Numbered from the stretch's first letter, positions 44,337 to 53,601 are shown. The stretch: 64,000 nt of DNA from Paracraurococcus lichenis (GCF_030657435.1 NZ_JAUTWS010000011.1:62001-126000), one strand, 5' to 3'. Numbers and translations are program-made. Notes: generated from the letters alone by a model not told the origin.

Positions 44337-45909
44337 CCGTCGCTGCCCCCTTCGGTATGTCGCGCATGAGAAAGACCAGCGGCCAGAGCGTCAGCACGGC
44401 CACGCCGAGGAGCCAGAAGGCGTCCATGTAGCTGAGGACCTGCGCCTGGCCCGCGACCTGGCCGGAGAGCTGCTGCAGCGTGGCCTGCGAGGCCTCCCAG
44501 GCGCCGACGCCGGCGCCGCGCAGCGCCTGCTCGGTCTGCCGGAGCTGCTCGACCCAGAGCGGGTTGGCCTCGGTCGCGGTCTCGATCAGCCGGTTCTGGT
44601 GGAACTGCGCGCCATGGGTGACGACCGCGTTCATCACGGAGATGCCAACCGAGGCGCCGAGATTGCGCATGAGGTTGATCAGCGCGCTGGCGTCGTTCGT
44701 CTTGTCCGGCGGCAGGCCGACATAGGCGGCCGTCGTGATCGGCACGAAGAGGAAGGGCAGCGCCATCACCTGCAGCACGCGCAGGGTGGAGACGTGCCAG
44801 AAGCCCATCTGCAGGTCGATGTTCGTGGCATAGAGCAGCGCGCCTCCGGACCAGAGCAGCGCGACCAGGATCACCCAGCGCGGCTGCACGAGGCCGGTGA
44901 CGCGCCCGGCGATCGGCATGGCGACGACGGTGCCGAGGCCGCCGACGGCGAGCGTCAGCCCGGCGGTGGTCGCATCGTAGCCCATCAGGTCCTGGGTGAG
45001 CTGCGGCAGGAGCTGGGTGGTGCTGAAGAGCGTGAAGGCGACCAGGAACATGATCAGCGCAGCGGCGAGGAAGGAGCGGTGGGCGAAAAGCCGGACATCC
45101 ACCGCCGGCCGCGCCTGCCGGCGCTCCCAGGGGATCAGCAGCATGAAGCCGACGACGCAGGCGACGGTCAGCCAGGTGACCAGCGGCGACCAGAAGCCGT
45201 CATCGATCACCGCCCGGTCCAGCACCACCTGCAGGCTGCCGAGCGCGACGGCGGCGAGGCCGAAGCCGACCCAGTCGATGCCGGCATTCTCCTCCCGCGC
45301 GCGGCGCCGGTCCTCCCGCACCGCCTCCGGCTCCTTGACGAAGACCGAGACGAGGAAGAGCGAGAGCGCGCCGAAGGGCAGGTTGATCAGGAAGATCCAG
45401 TGCCAGGAGTAGTTGTCGGTGATCCAGCCGCCGAGCGCGGGGCCCATGGCCGGCGCCGTGACGACGGTGAGGCCATAGAGCGCGAAGGCCCCCGCCCGCC
45501 TCTCCGGCGGGAAGGTGTCGGCCAGGATGGACTGCTCCACCGGCGCGAGGCCGCCGCCGCCGAGGCCCTGGATGGCGCGGCAGGCCAGCAGGACCGGCAG
45601 GCTCGGCGACAGCGCGCAGCCGAGCGAGGCGAGCGTGAAGACCGCGACGCAGCCCATGTAGAAGCGCTTGCGGCCGATCAGCGTGGCGAGATAGCCGGAG
45701 ACCGGCAGGATGATGGCATTGGTGACGAGGTAGGTGGTCAGGATCCAGGTGCTCTCGTCCTGGCTGGCGCCGACGCCGCCCGCCATGTGGCGCAGCGCGA
45801 CATTGGCGATGGTGGTGTCCAGCACCTCCATGAAGGTGGCGATGGAGACGACGGAGGCGATCAGCCAGGGCGAGCGGCCGCCGGCCGCCGAGCGCGGGAG
45901 ATCCGTCAC
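44326..45909 (-). CDS. DHA2-family MFS drug transporter (EmrB/QacA type)
   Basis: 527 aa with 14 membrane helices. FMEVLDTTIANVALRHMAGG (motif D1), LATLIGRKRFYMG (motif A) and ALYGLTVVTAPAMGPALGGWI (motif C, split) identify the subfamily. Proton-driven export with the HlyD and NodT partners. Overlaps the HlyD-type gene by 4 bp. Confidence 0.94.
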   Translation of the reverse strand: MTDLPRSAAGGRSPWLIASVVSIATFMEVLDTTIANVALRHMAGGVGASQDESTWILTTYLVTNAIILPVSGYLATLIGRKRFYMGCVAVFTLASLGCALSPSLPVLLACRAIQGLGGGGLAPVEQSILADTFPPERRAGAFALYGLTVVTAPAMGPALGGWITDNYSWHWIFLINLPFGALSLFLVSVFVKEPEAVREDRRRAREENAGIDWVGFGLAAVALGSLQVVLDRAVIDDGFWSPLVTWLTVACVVGFMLLIPWERRQARPAVDVRLFAHRSFLAAALIMFLVAFTLFSTTQLLPQLTQDLMGYDATTAGLTLAVGGLGTVVAMPIAGRVTGLVQPRWVILVALLWSGGALLYATNIDLQMGFWHVSTLRVLQVMALPFLFVPITTAAYVGLPPDKTNDASALINLMRNLGASVGISVMNAVVTHGAQFHQNRLIETATEANPLWVEQLRQTEQALRGAGVGAWEASQATLQQLSGQVAGQAQVLSYMDAFWLLGVAVLTLWPLVFLMRDIPKGAATGGH

Positions 45910-47054
45910 TCCTCGCGCACCCTGACGCTCGGCACCACGGAGAGGCCGGGCGAGAGCGGCATGTCCTTCGCCCGGTCATCCTCGATCACGATCTTCACCG
46001 GCACGCGCTGGGTGATCTTGACGTAATTGCCGGTGGCATTCTGCGCCGGCAGGACCGAGAAGCGCGCGCCGGTGCCGCGCTGCAGGCTGTCCACCCGCCC
46101 CTTCAGGACGGGGTCGGGATAGGCGTCGACCTTCACCCGGACGGGCTGGCCGGGACGGATCTCGCGCAGCTGCGTCTCCTTGAAATTGGCCGTGACCCAG
46201 ACGGTCGGCTCCACGACCGAGAGCAGCGCCTGGCCGGGAGTGACGTAGTTGCCGACCTCGACGCCGCGATTGGCAACGCGACCGGCGACCGGCGCGGCGA
46301 TGCGGGTATAGGAGAGCTGCAACTCGGCATTCGAGACGGCGGCCTCCGCCTCATGCAGCGCGGCCTCGGCGGCGCGGCGCTGCGCCTCGGCGGCGGCGGC
46401 CTGCGCCTCGGCGCCCGCGACCTCCTGCCGCGCGGCATCGACCCGGGCGCGGGAGCTGCGGGAGGTGGCCTCGGCATCGTCGGTCTGCTGGCGGGTCACG
46501 GCGCGCGGATCGACGCTGCGGAAGCGGCGCAGCGTGGTCTCGGCATTCTCCAGATCGGCCTCGGCGACGACCTGGTTGGCCTTGGCCTGGTCGATGGCGG
46601 CGCGGCGGACGGCGACCTGGGCGGCGGCCTCGGCCAGTTGCGCGGCGGCGCTGCCGCGGCGCGCGCGGGCATTCTCGAGCGAGACCTCGTAGTCCCGCGG
46701 GTTGATCTGGACGAGAAGCTGCCCGGCCTCGACCCGCTGGTTGTCGTCGACCAGCAATTGCGCGACGCGGCCCGAGACCTGCGGGGCGAGCCGGGTGACA
46801 TGCGACTCGAGGAAGGCGTCGTCGGTGGATTCCCACTGGCGCGCCTGCCACCAGTACCAGCCGCCGCCGGCGAGCACGAGCACCGCCGCCAGCACGCCGG
46901 CGCCGATCAGCAGCCGGCGGCGGCCGGGCGATGGCGCGGCCGGCTGCTTCGCGTGCTTCTCCTTTGGCCCCTCATTCTGCCGGGCGCGATCATCCCCGTC
47001 CGCGCTGCCCTTGGCGGCCGGCTTCTGCTGCTCCGCCGTCTGGGCGTCGTCCAT
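45906..47054 (-). CDS. EmrA/HlyD-type periplasmic adaptor
   Basis: 382 aa. One N-terminal membrane helix (about 47-68), WESTDDAFLESHVTRLAPQVSG (split; the EmrA lipoyl start), a long coiled coil rich in Ala/Glu and a beta-barrel with GNYVTPGQALLSVVEPTVWV (split). First gene of the efflux operon. No regulator gene sits next to it. Confidence 0.93.
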   Translation of the reverse strand: MDDAQTAEQQKPAAKGSADGDDRARQNEGPKEKHAKQPAAPSPGRRRLLIGAGVLAAVLVLAGGGWYWWQARQWESTDDAFLESHVTRLAPQVSGRVAQLLVDDNQRVEAGQLLVQINPRDYEVSLENARARRGSAAAQLAEAAAQVAVRRAAIDQAKANQVVAEADLENAETTLRRFRSVDPRAVTRQQTDDAEATSRSSRARVDAARQEVAGAEAQAAAAEAQRRAAEAALHEAEAAVSNAELQLSYTRIAAPVAGRVANRGVEVGNYVTPGQALLSVVEPTVWVTANFKETQLREIRPGQPVRVKVDAYPDPVLKGRVDSLQRGTGARFSVLPAQNATGNYVKITQRVPVKIVIEDDRAKDMPLSPGLSVVPSVRVREE

Positions 47055-47216
47055 GCCTGCGACATTCCGGTGTGCGTCGCACCAAGCGCGGGGCTGCCGC
47101 TCCGGTTTCGCGGCTGGATGAGAAGGGCGGGATCGGATGTCTGAGACCCGCTTCGCCGTCCGTCCTACGAGTAAACACCAGCACCAACGGCATCGCCGAA
47201 TGGGCCGAAGTCAGGC

Positions 47217-48113
47217 TTAGACGCAGGCCACAAAGTGGGAGCTGATTGCCGCCAGATCTTCAAGATTCCGGCTACGGAACCGCTTGGCCAAGGGTATGGT
47301 GGACAACTCCTCCAACTCTCTGGAACGGGTTTCCCTCCATTCGGCACGAATCTCGAAACCGGCCTTCTGCAGAACGGCTTTCAGATCCGAATGGCGAAGT
47401 CGGTTATGGTAAGACTGAGGGTTCAGGCAAAGCAGGCGCCACACGCGGTCTTCGTAGCGCAGGAAGTCGCAGCGTGAGAGGGACTTGTCGCTCATGGCAC
47501 GATGGTCGGAACAATCGACAAAATGCACCATCGCGCCGCCGGGGGCGAGGATGCGCCAAAAGTCCGACATCATGGCTTCAAGAAGCTTTGGAGAAATGTG
47601 CTCCAGGACGGAGCATGACACGATGAGGTCCATCGCTGCATCCGGCGTATCGGACGTCCTATAGGGTACCTGATAGGTCAGTCCCAATCTGTTGAGTTGA
47701 GTGATCAGATTGGTATCATCAACTTCGAGGCGATCGAATCTGTCTGCCCCGACTCTTTCGGCGAGCAATTCACGCTTTGTAAGCACAAATTGAATGGCAG
47801 AGCGTATAAGGCGCAGGTCCAGCAGTCGCTCAACGTCTGTCAATGCGACGCTTTCCGCACCCGATGCAATGAAGACCACAGGCAATATGGGGTGCCAGCC
47901 TGAGCCGATTTCCAGAACCCGACGTCCTCGGACATCCAGGCCAGCGCGGCGCAACATCTCGATCTGCCTAATGGCATTCTCGAAAAGATTGTTGTCTATT
48001 TGTGGGTCAGTTTGGTAAGGCTTGATCCGACGCATCCCCTGACGGAGGGCCTGCTTTCCCGGGATCGCAGCTTTGATTGTATTTAGAAATTCCTCCCTAC
48101 GCCAATCGGCCAT
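47217..48113 (-). CDS. SAM-dependent methyltransferase, probably acquired
   Basis: 298 aa from MADWRREEFL with GAGGAA upstream. Rossmann motif I VLEIGSGWHPILPV (66-79), acidic loop ALTDVERLLDL, and motif IV-like DLIVSCSVLEHIS. A SAM-methyltransferase domain with 25% left over at the C-terminus; the substrate is unknown, but small-molecule or glycan methylation is usual. It is AT-richer with more varied codon use than its neighbours and adjoins the 3' side of a tRNA gene, suggesting transfer. Confidence 0.8.
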   Translation of the reverse strand: MADWRREEFLNTIKAAIPGKQALRQGMRRIKPYQTDPQIDNNLFENAIRQIEMLRRAGLDVRGRRVLEIGSGWHPILPVVFIASGAESVALTDVERLLDLRLIRSAIQFVLTKRELLAERVGADRFDRLEVDDTNLITQLNRLGLTYQVPYRTSDTPDAAMDLIVSCSVLEHISPKLLEAMMSDFWRILAPGGAMVHFVDCSDHRAMSDKSLSRCDFLRYEDRVWRLLCLNPQSYHNRLRHSDLKAVLQKAGFEIRAEWRETRSRELEELSTIPLAKRFRSRNLEDLAAISSHFVACV

Positions 48114-48526
48114 AGTTTCCTCGCGAATGCGTGTGCATTGATCCGCTATAGTGCACAGGTGATCGCGTGAGAAGAAGAGGTTTCGAGCCAGCCCAGAATG
48201 CATCCGAACTGGTCACGCCAATGCTGTGCTGGCCCATCCTATTTGGCGGGCAGCAAAAGCGATCGCGTCGGCAGGTTGCTGTGAGCGGGGGGAATCGCTT
48301 GCATACGACCTTCGATGTTACCGGGCCTTGGCGGACGGATCTTGAAGATTGCCGGGCAACCGGATGGGCGAATGTCGGGAGGTGCCGAAGACCCGGCCGG
48401 TTCAGCCTCGCCAGAACACCAGGCGCATCAGCACTGTCGCCGGCCGCGATCCTGAGTGGCCGAGAGCGCTTCTGAAGACGGAATCGGAGGTCGCCCTGCC
48501 AACGTCAGCCAACTCCCCAGGGAGGA
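48114..48526. other. gap between methyltransferase gene and tRNA-Glu
   Basis: About 410 bp of mixed composition, less GC-rich than the window average. No gene, integrase or repeat of the tRNA end is visible. Probably contains the methyltransferase promoter near 48120-48170. Confidence 0.3.
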
Positions 48527-48602
48527 TGGCGTCCCATAGGGGATTCGAACCCCTGTTGCCGCCGTGAGAGGGCGGTGTCCTAGGCCTCTAGACGAATGGG
48601 AC
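48527..48602 (-). tRNA. tRNA-Glu(CTC)
   Basis: 76 nt including encoded CCA. Acceptor GTCCCAT pairs with ATGGGAC, discriminator G, anticodon arm CCGCC-CTCTCAC-GGCGG with CTC in the loop, and T arm with GGTTCGAATCC. Reads GAG codons, the dominant Glu codon here. Its 3' end faces the methyltransferase region. Confidence 0.97.
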
Positions 48603-48622
48603 GTGGAGGCGAGGCGCGCCTT

Positions 48623-48802
48623 CTAGGGCCGGCGGCGCTGGGGGTCAACACCCTTTCGGGCCGCCGGATGACGCCCGTCGCGGCAGGCCTCCGAGCAGTA
48701 GCGCACGCTCTCCCAGTCCCGCGCCCATTTCCGCCGCCAGGCGAAGGGCCGGCCGCAGGCGGCGCAGGTCTTCTCCGGCAGGTGCGGCTTGCGATGCGGC
48801 AT
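48623..48802 (-). CDS. DUF2256 small zinc-ribbon-like protein
   Basis: 59 aa. [20 protein letters not shown] and YCSEACRD give two CxxC-type pairs, and [11 protein letters not shown] is the family hallmark. Possibly binds zinc; the function is unknown. Start ATG overlaps the DUF6476 stop by 1 bp. Confidence 0.85.
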   Translation of the reverse strand: MPHRKPHLPEKTCAACGRPFAWRRKWARDWESVRYCSEACRDGRHPAARKGVDPQRRRP

Positions 48803-49077
48803 CAGCGCCCCGGCCGGATCTCGCCGACCACCCGGCCGCGCTTCGGCTCCACCACCAGCACGCGGTCGCCATCCGGCCGCGTCACGAGCACGCCGATGCC
48901 GCTCTCGGTCGCCGCGACGCCGGCGATGCGCGTGCCCTCGGGCTGGTCGAGCGCCGCCTCCCACCGCGTGCCGCCGCCCGCGCCACCGACCCGCTGGACG
49001 AGCAGCATGGCAAGGGTCACGGTGCCGCCCACGATCAGCACCCCCATGACGACGACCAGGACCTTGAGCGCGCGCAC
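48802..49077 (-). CDS. DUF6476 small membrane protein
   Basis: About 91 aa with one N-terminal helix ([20 protein letters not shown], continuing AMLLV) and a short periplasmic beta tail ([19 protein letters not shown]). The GTG at 49077 is chosen because GGGGGAG lies just upstream; a GTG at 49122 would add 15 residues but has no ribosome site. Either start overlaps the divergent rluD-type gene. Confidence 0.65.
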   Translation of the reverse strand: MRALKVLVVVMGVLIVGGTVTLAMLLVQRVGGAGGGTRWEAALDQPEGTRIAGVAATESGIGVLVTRPDGDRVLVVEPKRGRVVGEIRPGR

Positions 49078-50071
49078 CGACCACTCCCCCGAGACCACAT
49101 CCGGCGAGACCTTCACCGTCACGGCCGCGCCGGCGCAGGCCGGCCTCCGGGCGGACCGGTTCCTCGCGGAGGCGATAGGCGGGCTCTCCCGCTCGCGCGT
49201 CAAGGCGCTGATCGCCGCCGGCGCCGCGACGCGCGACGGCAAGCCGCTGCGCGACGCATCGGAGGCCGTACGGCCCGGCAGCACCTATGCCCTGGCGATG
49301 CCGGCCGCGGCCCCCGCGCTGCCGGTCGCGCAGGACATCCCGCTGACCATCCTGTTCGAGGATGTCGATCTGATCGTCCTCGACAAGCCGGCGGGCCTCG
49401 TCGTCCATCCCGCGCCGGGCAACCAGGACGGCACGCTGGTCAATGCGCTGCTCGCCCATGCCGGCGAGGACCTGCCGGGCATCGGCGGCGAGAAGCGGCC
49501 GGGGATCGTCCATCGGTTGGACAAGGACACCTCCGGCGTCATGGTCGTGGCGAAGACCGAGCGGGCGCTGCGGGTCCTATCCGAGACCTTCGCCAACCGG
49601 GACCTCGAGCGGGAGTACCTGGCGCTGGTCTGGGGCGTGCCGAACCCGCCGGCGGGGGAGATCGAGGGACCGATCGGCCGGCATCCCGCCGACCGCAAGC
49701 GGATGGCCGTCGTGCAGAAGGGCGGCAAGCCGGCGCTGACGCGCTACCGCACCGAACGCGCCTGGGACGCCGCCTGCGCCCTGCTGCGCTGCCGCCTGGC
49801 GACCGGGCGGACGCATCAGATCCGCGTTCACTTGTCCGAGATCAATCACCCGCTGGTAGGCGACCCGGTCTATCTTCGTCGCGTGCCCGCCGCGGCGCGT
49901 GGCCTGCCGGAGGCCGTGCGGAACGCCCTGCTGGCCTTCCCCCGCCAGGCGCTGCACGCGGAAAGCCTTGCCTTCCGGCACCCCGTGACCGGCCAGCCCC
50001 TCAGCTTCTCGGTCCCGCCACCGGCGGATTTTGTTGCGCTGACGACATTGCTGTCGGGTAACGCTGAGTAA
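49046..50071 (+). CDS. rluD: RluA/RluD-family pseudouridine synthase
   Basis: 341 aa from ATG at 49046. S4 domain ([21 protein letters not shown], split), catalytic [17 protein letters not shown] with the essential Asp, and [21 protein letters not shown] (split). Most RluD-like members modify helix 69 of 23S rRNA; RluC cannot be excluded. No in-frame start lies between 49046 and the S4 domain, so it overlaps the DUF6476 start antiparallel. Confidence 0.88.
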   Translation: MTTTRTLSARTDHSPETTSGETFTVTAAPAQAGLRADRFLAEAIGGLSRSRVKALIAAGAATRDGKPLRDASEAVRPGSTYALAMPAAAPALPVAQDIPLTILFEDVDLIVLDKPAGLVVHPAPGNQDGTLVNALLAHAGEDLPGIGGEKRPGIVHRLDKDTSGVMVVAKTERALRVLSETFANRDLEREYLALVWGVPNPPAGEIEGPIGRHPADRKRMAVVQKGGKPALTRYRTERAWDAACALLRCRLATGRTHQIRVHLSEINHPLVGDPVYLRRVPAAARGLPEAVRNALLAFPRQALHAESLAFRHPVTGQPLSFSVPPPADFVALTTLLSGNAE

Positions 50072-50073
50072 CC

Positions 50074-50093
50074 AACCGGGATACTCGGTTTTT
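50074..50093 (+). terminator. weak intrinsic terminator after rluD
   Basis: AACCG, loop GGATACT, CGGTT followed by TTT: 5-bp stem directly after the stop codon with a short T-run, 3 bp into the gap. Confidence 0.5.
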
Positions 50094-50303
50094 CTGGACA
50101 GGACGCGGCGCAAGCGGTACAAACCCTCCGACGGCAGCGCATCAGGTGCCGAGAAAGCTGGACCCGCCGCCTTCTCGCCCCGTCGTGACCGGGGCAGGCG
50201 TCGTCCGGTGGGCCTGCATGACGTTCGAACTGCCAGGATCGGTCGCGGCCAGGACACCGCCGTCACGGGGTCGTCCGCCGCGCGCAGGAGGCAGATGTCC
50301 CCT

Positions 50304-51185
50304 ATGGCTTCCAGCTCGGTCATTCCGATTGCCCCCGAGGGCAACCTCTCCCGCTACCTGCAGGAGATCCGCAAATTCCCCATGCTCTCGCCCGACGAGG
50401 AGCTGTCGCTGGCCAAACGCTGGCGCGACGACGGCGACGAAGGCGCGGCCCATAAGCTCGTCACCAGCCATCTCCGCCTCGTGGCGAAGATCGCGATGGG
50501 CTACCGCGGCTATGGCCTGCCGGTCGGCGAGCTCATCTCCGAGGGCAATGTGGGCATGATGCAGGCGGTGAAGCGGTTCGATCCGGACCGCGGGTTCCGC
50601 CTGGCCACCTATGCCATGTGGTGGATCCGTGCCGCCATCCAGGAATACATCCTCCATAGCTGGTCGCTGGTGAAGATGGGGACGACGGCAGCCCAGAAAA
50701 AGCTCTTTTTCAATCTCAGGCGCTTGAAGGGCCAGATGGCGGCCCTCGAGGACGGCGACCTGAAGCCGGAGCAGGTGGAGAAGATCGCCCGGGTCCTGCA
50801 GGTGCCGGAGCAGGACGTGGTCTCCATGAACCGCCGCCTGGCCTCGCCCGACCATTCCCTCAACGCGCCGGTGCGCGCGGATTCCGAGGGCGAGTGGCAG
50901 GACTGGCTGGTCGACGACCAGGAGACGCAGGAGAGCGAGCTCTCCGAGCGCGAGGACCTGACCAACCGCCGCCAGTTGCTGGGCGAGGCGCTGAAGACGC
51001 TCAACGAGCGGGAGCGCCACATCCTGATCGAGCGGCGGCTCAAGGACGAGCCGACGACGCTCGAGGAGCTCTCGCAGCAGTACAACATCAGCCGCGAGCG
51101 CGTGCGCCAGATCGAGGTCCGCGCCTTCGAGAAGCTGCAGAAGAGCATGAAGACGCAGATCGTCGAGCGGCGGCTCGCGGTCTGA
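50304..51185 (+). CDS. rpoH: RNA polymerase sigma-32 factor RpoH
   Basis: 293 aa from MASSSVIPIAPEGNL; an ATG at 50295 would add three residues and lies only 3 bp from AGGAGG at 50286. Region 2 (HLRLVAKIAMGYRGYGLPVGE split; DPDRGFRLATYAMWWIRAAI), the RpoH box QKKLFFNLRRLK, and region 4 (ISRERVRQIEVRAFEKLQ) are all present. Directs heat-shock genes. The stop codon is part of a 23-bp tandem repeat. Confidence 0.97.
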   Translation: MASSSVIPIAPEGNLSRYLQEIRKFPMLSPDEELSLAKRWRDDGDEGAAHKLVTSHLRLVAKIAMGYRGYGLPVGELISEGNVGMMQAVKRFDPDRGFRLATYAMWWIRAAIQEYILHSWSLVKMGTTAAQKKLFFNLRRLKGQMAALEDGDLKPEQVEKIARVLQVPEQDVVSMNRRLASPDHSLNAPVRADSEGEWQDWLVDDQETQESELSEREDLTNRRQLLGEALKTLNERERHILIERRLKDEPTTLEELSQQYNISRERVRQIEVRAFEKLQKSMKTQIVERRLAV

Positions 51186-51231
51186 GCTAGCGCAGGCTCG
51201 CGGTCTGAGCCTGCGGCGGCTCGCGGTCTGA
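51172..51231 (+). repeat. 23-bp-period triplicated repeat over the rpoH stop codon
   Basis: GGCTCGCGGTCTGA occurs exactly at 51172-51185, 51195-51208 and 51218-51231, each 23 bp apart; flanking bases are partly repeated too. The first copy encodes the last residues and TGA of rpoH. Confidence 0.9.
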
Positions 51232-51395
51232 TCGCCGAGGGCGGGCCGCAGGCCCGCTCTCCCTCGCCGCAGCGCCACGGCATGGCCGGCATCGATCCCC
51301 GTCGGGGCCCGATCCGGCCATGTCCTGTTCCGGGGCGCCTCCTTGTCCGTCGCGGGGCCGGAGGCGCGGATTCCGCCCCGTCCGGCCACGCAACC

Positions 51396-51764
51396 TCAGT
51401 TCGGCACTTCCAGGCCCTTGATGTAGGTGGCGAAGGCCTGGATCTGCTCGTCCGTCAGCGTCTTCTTGAAAGACGGCATGGCATCGGCCCGGCCGTTGCG
51501 GATGGTATTGGCGACCTGCCGCTCGGTCAGCCGCGTCCCTGCCAGCCGCGGCCCCTTGCCGGGCTTCAGGCCGTAGTCGGCATGGCACCAGGCGCATTGG
51601 GCGGCGAAGAGCTTCTTGACGTCGATCCCGTCCTCGGCGCCCCCGTGCTCGGCGGCGGCCTGGGGCGGGGCCTGCGCCCCCTCCTCCGCCGCCAGGGCCG
51701 GGGGATGCGCGAGGCCGAGGCATGCCGCGACGACGGCGATGCGCAACGCTATTCCAGATTGCAT
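51396..51764 (-). CDS. class I cytochrome c, partner of the PQQ dehydrogenase
   Basis: 122 aa with a signal peptide (MQSGIALRIAVVAACLGL...ALA). Haem site CAWCH (57-61) and axial Met96 (AMPSFK). Length and context match cytochrome c550/PedF-like or XoxG-like acceptors. It follows the dehydrogenase by 64 bp with a 12-bp hairpin in between, so electrons from the alcohol probably pass to this protein in the periplasm. Confidence 0.85.
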   Translation of the reverse strand: MQSGIALRIAVVAACLGLAHPPALAAEEGAQAPPQAAAEHGGAEDGIDVKKLFAAQCAWCHADYGLKPGKGPRLAGTRLTERQVANTIRNGRADAMPSFKKTLTDEQIQAFATYIKGLEVPN

Positions 51765-51784
51765 TCGTGTTCTCGCATGACATG

Positions 51785-51813
51785 GCACCGGCCCGCGGTG
51801 CGCGGGCCGGTGC
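51785..51813 (-). terminator. strong intercistronic hairpin
   Basis: GCACCGGCCCGC (51785-51796), loop GGTGC, GCGGGCCGGTGC (51802-51813): perfect 12-bp stem between the dehydrogenase stop and the cytochrome c start. Likely gives unequal expression by partial termination or by protecting mRNA ends. Confidence 0.6.
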
Positions 51814-51828
51814 GGAAGCATCGACGCG

Positions 51829-53601
51829 TTACGGCAGGCTGAAGACGATGAGCTGCCCGTTGTTGGTCGGCATGCTGTTGAAGGGTTCGCCGAACAGCAC
51901 CTTGTAGTCGCCGGAGACATGGCTGCCCCAGCCGGTGACGACGGCGATGTACTGCTTGTCGCCGATCTTGTAGGAAATCACGCCGCCGTGGTGACCGATG
52001 CCGTTGTTGTGCGTCCAGAGCTTCTTGCCGGTCTTCGCATCCAGCGCGTCGAACCAGCCATCGGCGCCGGGCACGAAGACCAGCCCGCCCTTGGTGCCGA
52101 GCAGGCTGGCGAGCGGCGGGTACTTGTACTCGACCTCCCAGGCCACCTTGCCGCTGATCGGGTCACGCGCCGAGACATGGCCGAAGGCCTTCTGGTGTCC
52201 CGGAGGGGCGATGAACTCGTAGCTCGCCCCGAGGTGCAGTTGCGACGAGCCGGGCCGCTCCACCTTCTGCACGTCGATATCGGCGCAGAACTCCATGCCG
52301 ACCTTGAAGTAGAGGTTGTTCGCCGGATCGTAGCTGCCGGCATTCCAGCTGATCGCGCCGTCGATCGCCGGGCAGACCGCCTTGTTCATGCCGATCTGCA
52401 GGTCGCGCCGGCCAATCAGCGCGCCGGTCTTCGGATCGACGCCCTTGACGAAATTGGCGGTCTTGCCGAGTTGCCAGACATTCTCGACCTTCAGCGGAAC
52501 CTGGCTGGTGTCCCGGTTGTAGACATAGACGAAGCCGCCCTTGTTTGGATGCACGACGTAGTTCTTGCCGTCGCGCTCGACCATGACGAACTCGCCGACC
52601 GCGCCGTCGAAGTCCCAGGCGTCGTGCGGGTTCTCCTGGAAGTAGGACTTGAGCTTGCCGGTATTGGGATCGAGCGCGACGATGCCGGAGGTGTAGAGGT
52701 TGTCGCCGGGACGCGCGCCCTCGGTCTTCCAATTGGCCCCGCCCCAGTCGTAGTCGGGCGAGGGATTGGCGGTGCCCCAGTAGACGGTGTCGGTCGCCGC
52801 GTCGTAGCCGCCGGTCATCCAGCCGCCGCCGCCGCCGATCTTCCAGCTCTCGTTGCCCCAGCTCGCGCGCGATCTCTCGTCGCCGCCGATGGTGTCGAAC
52901 TGCCAGAGCTTCTTGCCCGACTGCGCGTCGATCCCGTAGATCGGCCCGCAGCAGCCGGAATACTCGCCGCCCGTCGTGCCGATGATCAGCTTGTCCTTGA
53001 CGATCAGCGGCGCGCCGGTGAAGCCCTTGTTGCTCTCGTCGTTGCCGACGACCTGCGTGTCCCAGATCTCCTTGCCCGTCTTGGCGTCGAGCGCGATGAC
53101 CCGGCCGTCGACCGTGCCGACATAGACCTTGCCATAGGCGACGGCGATGCCGCGGTTATAGGGATTGTAGATGGTGCCCTGGGCGCGCTCCTCGTCGAGC
53201 TGCGGCTCGTACTTCCAGAGGAAGGCGCCGGTCGCGCCGTCGAGCGCCCAGACCTGGCTGTTCGCGGTGGTGTAGTAGAGGGTGCCGTTCACCACCAGCG
53301 GGAAGGACTGCACGCCGCGCTTGGCGCCGCTCGGCGTATGCAGCCAGGCGATCCGCAGGTTCTTGACGTTCTCGGTGTTGATCTGGTCGAGGGCGCTGAA
53401 GTGATGCGACTTGTAGGACTGGTGGTACATCAGCCAGTCGTTCGGGCTCTGGTCGGCGTTCAGCAGCCTCTGCGCGCCGACCTCCCCTGTCTGGCCCGCA
53501 TCGCCCTGGGCCTTGGCACCGCGCTGTGCGTCGGCCCCCAGGATGCAGGCCGCCGCGAGCCCGCAGGCGAGTCCGGCACGCTTCCATGCTTTCGTGGTCA
53601 T
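51829..53601 (-). CDS. PQQ-dependent alcohol dehydrogenase with lanthanide signature
   Basis: 590 aa. Signal peptide (1-25), eight-bladed quinoprotein propeller with tryptophan-docking repeats, vicinal Cys217-Cys218 (GCCGP). Metal/PQQ ligands Glu213, Asn279 and catalytic Asp330 are present, and Asp332 in WDFDG occupies the position that is Asp in lanthanide-dependent XoxF/ExaF/PedH and Ala or Ser in calcium enzymes. Oxidises methanol, ethanol or other primary alcohols in the periplasm. Overall form suggests an ExaF/PedH-like rather than MxaF enzyme. Confidence 0.9.
   Translation of the reverse strand: MTTKAWKRAGLACGLAAACILGADAQRGAKAQGDAGQTGEVGAQRLLNADQSPNDWLMYHQSYKSHHFSALDQINTENVKNLRIAWLHTPSGAKRGVQSFPLVVNGTLYYTTANSQVWALDGATGAFLWKYEPQLDEERAQGTIYNPYNRGIAVAYGKVYVGTVDGRVIALDAKTGKEIWDTQVVGNDESNKGFTGAPLIVKDKLIIGTTGGEYSGCCGPIYGIDAQSGKKLWQFDTIGGDERSRASWGNESWKIGGGGGWMTGGYDAATDTVYWGTANPSPDYDWGGANWKTEGARPGDNLYTSGIVALDPNTGKLKSYFQENPHDAWDFDGAVGEFVMVERDGKNYVVHPNKGGFVYVYNRDTSQVPLKVENVWQLGKTANFVKGVDPKTGALIGRRDLQIGMNKAVCPAIDGAISWNAGSYDPANNLYFKVGMEFCADIDVQKVERPGSSQLHLGASYEFIAPPGHQKAFGHVSARDPISGKVAWEVEYKYPPLASLLGTKGGLVFVPGADGWFDALDAKTGKKLWTHNNGIGHHGGVISYKIGDKQYIAVVTGWGSHVSGDYKVLFGEPFNSMPTNNGQLIVFSLP

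Noticed and set aside
48167-48475. 102-codon plus-strand frame between the methyltransferase and tRNA-Glu genes
   Set aside because: No recognisable motif, no ribosome site, mixed composition.
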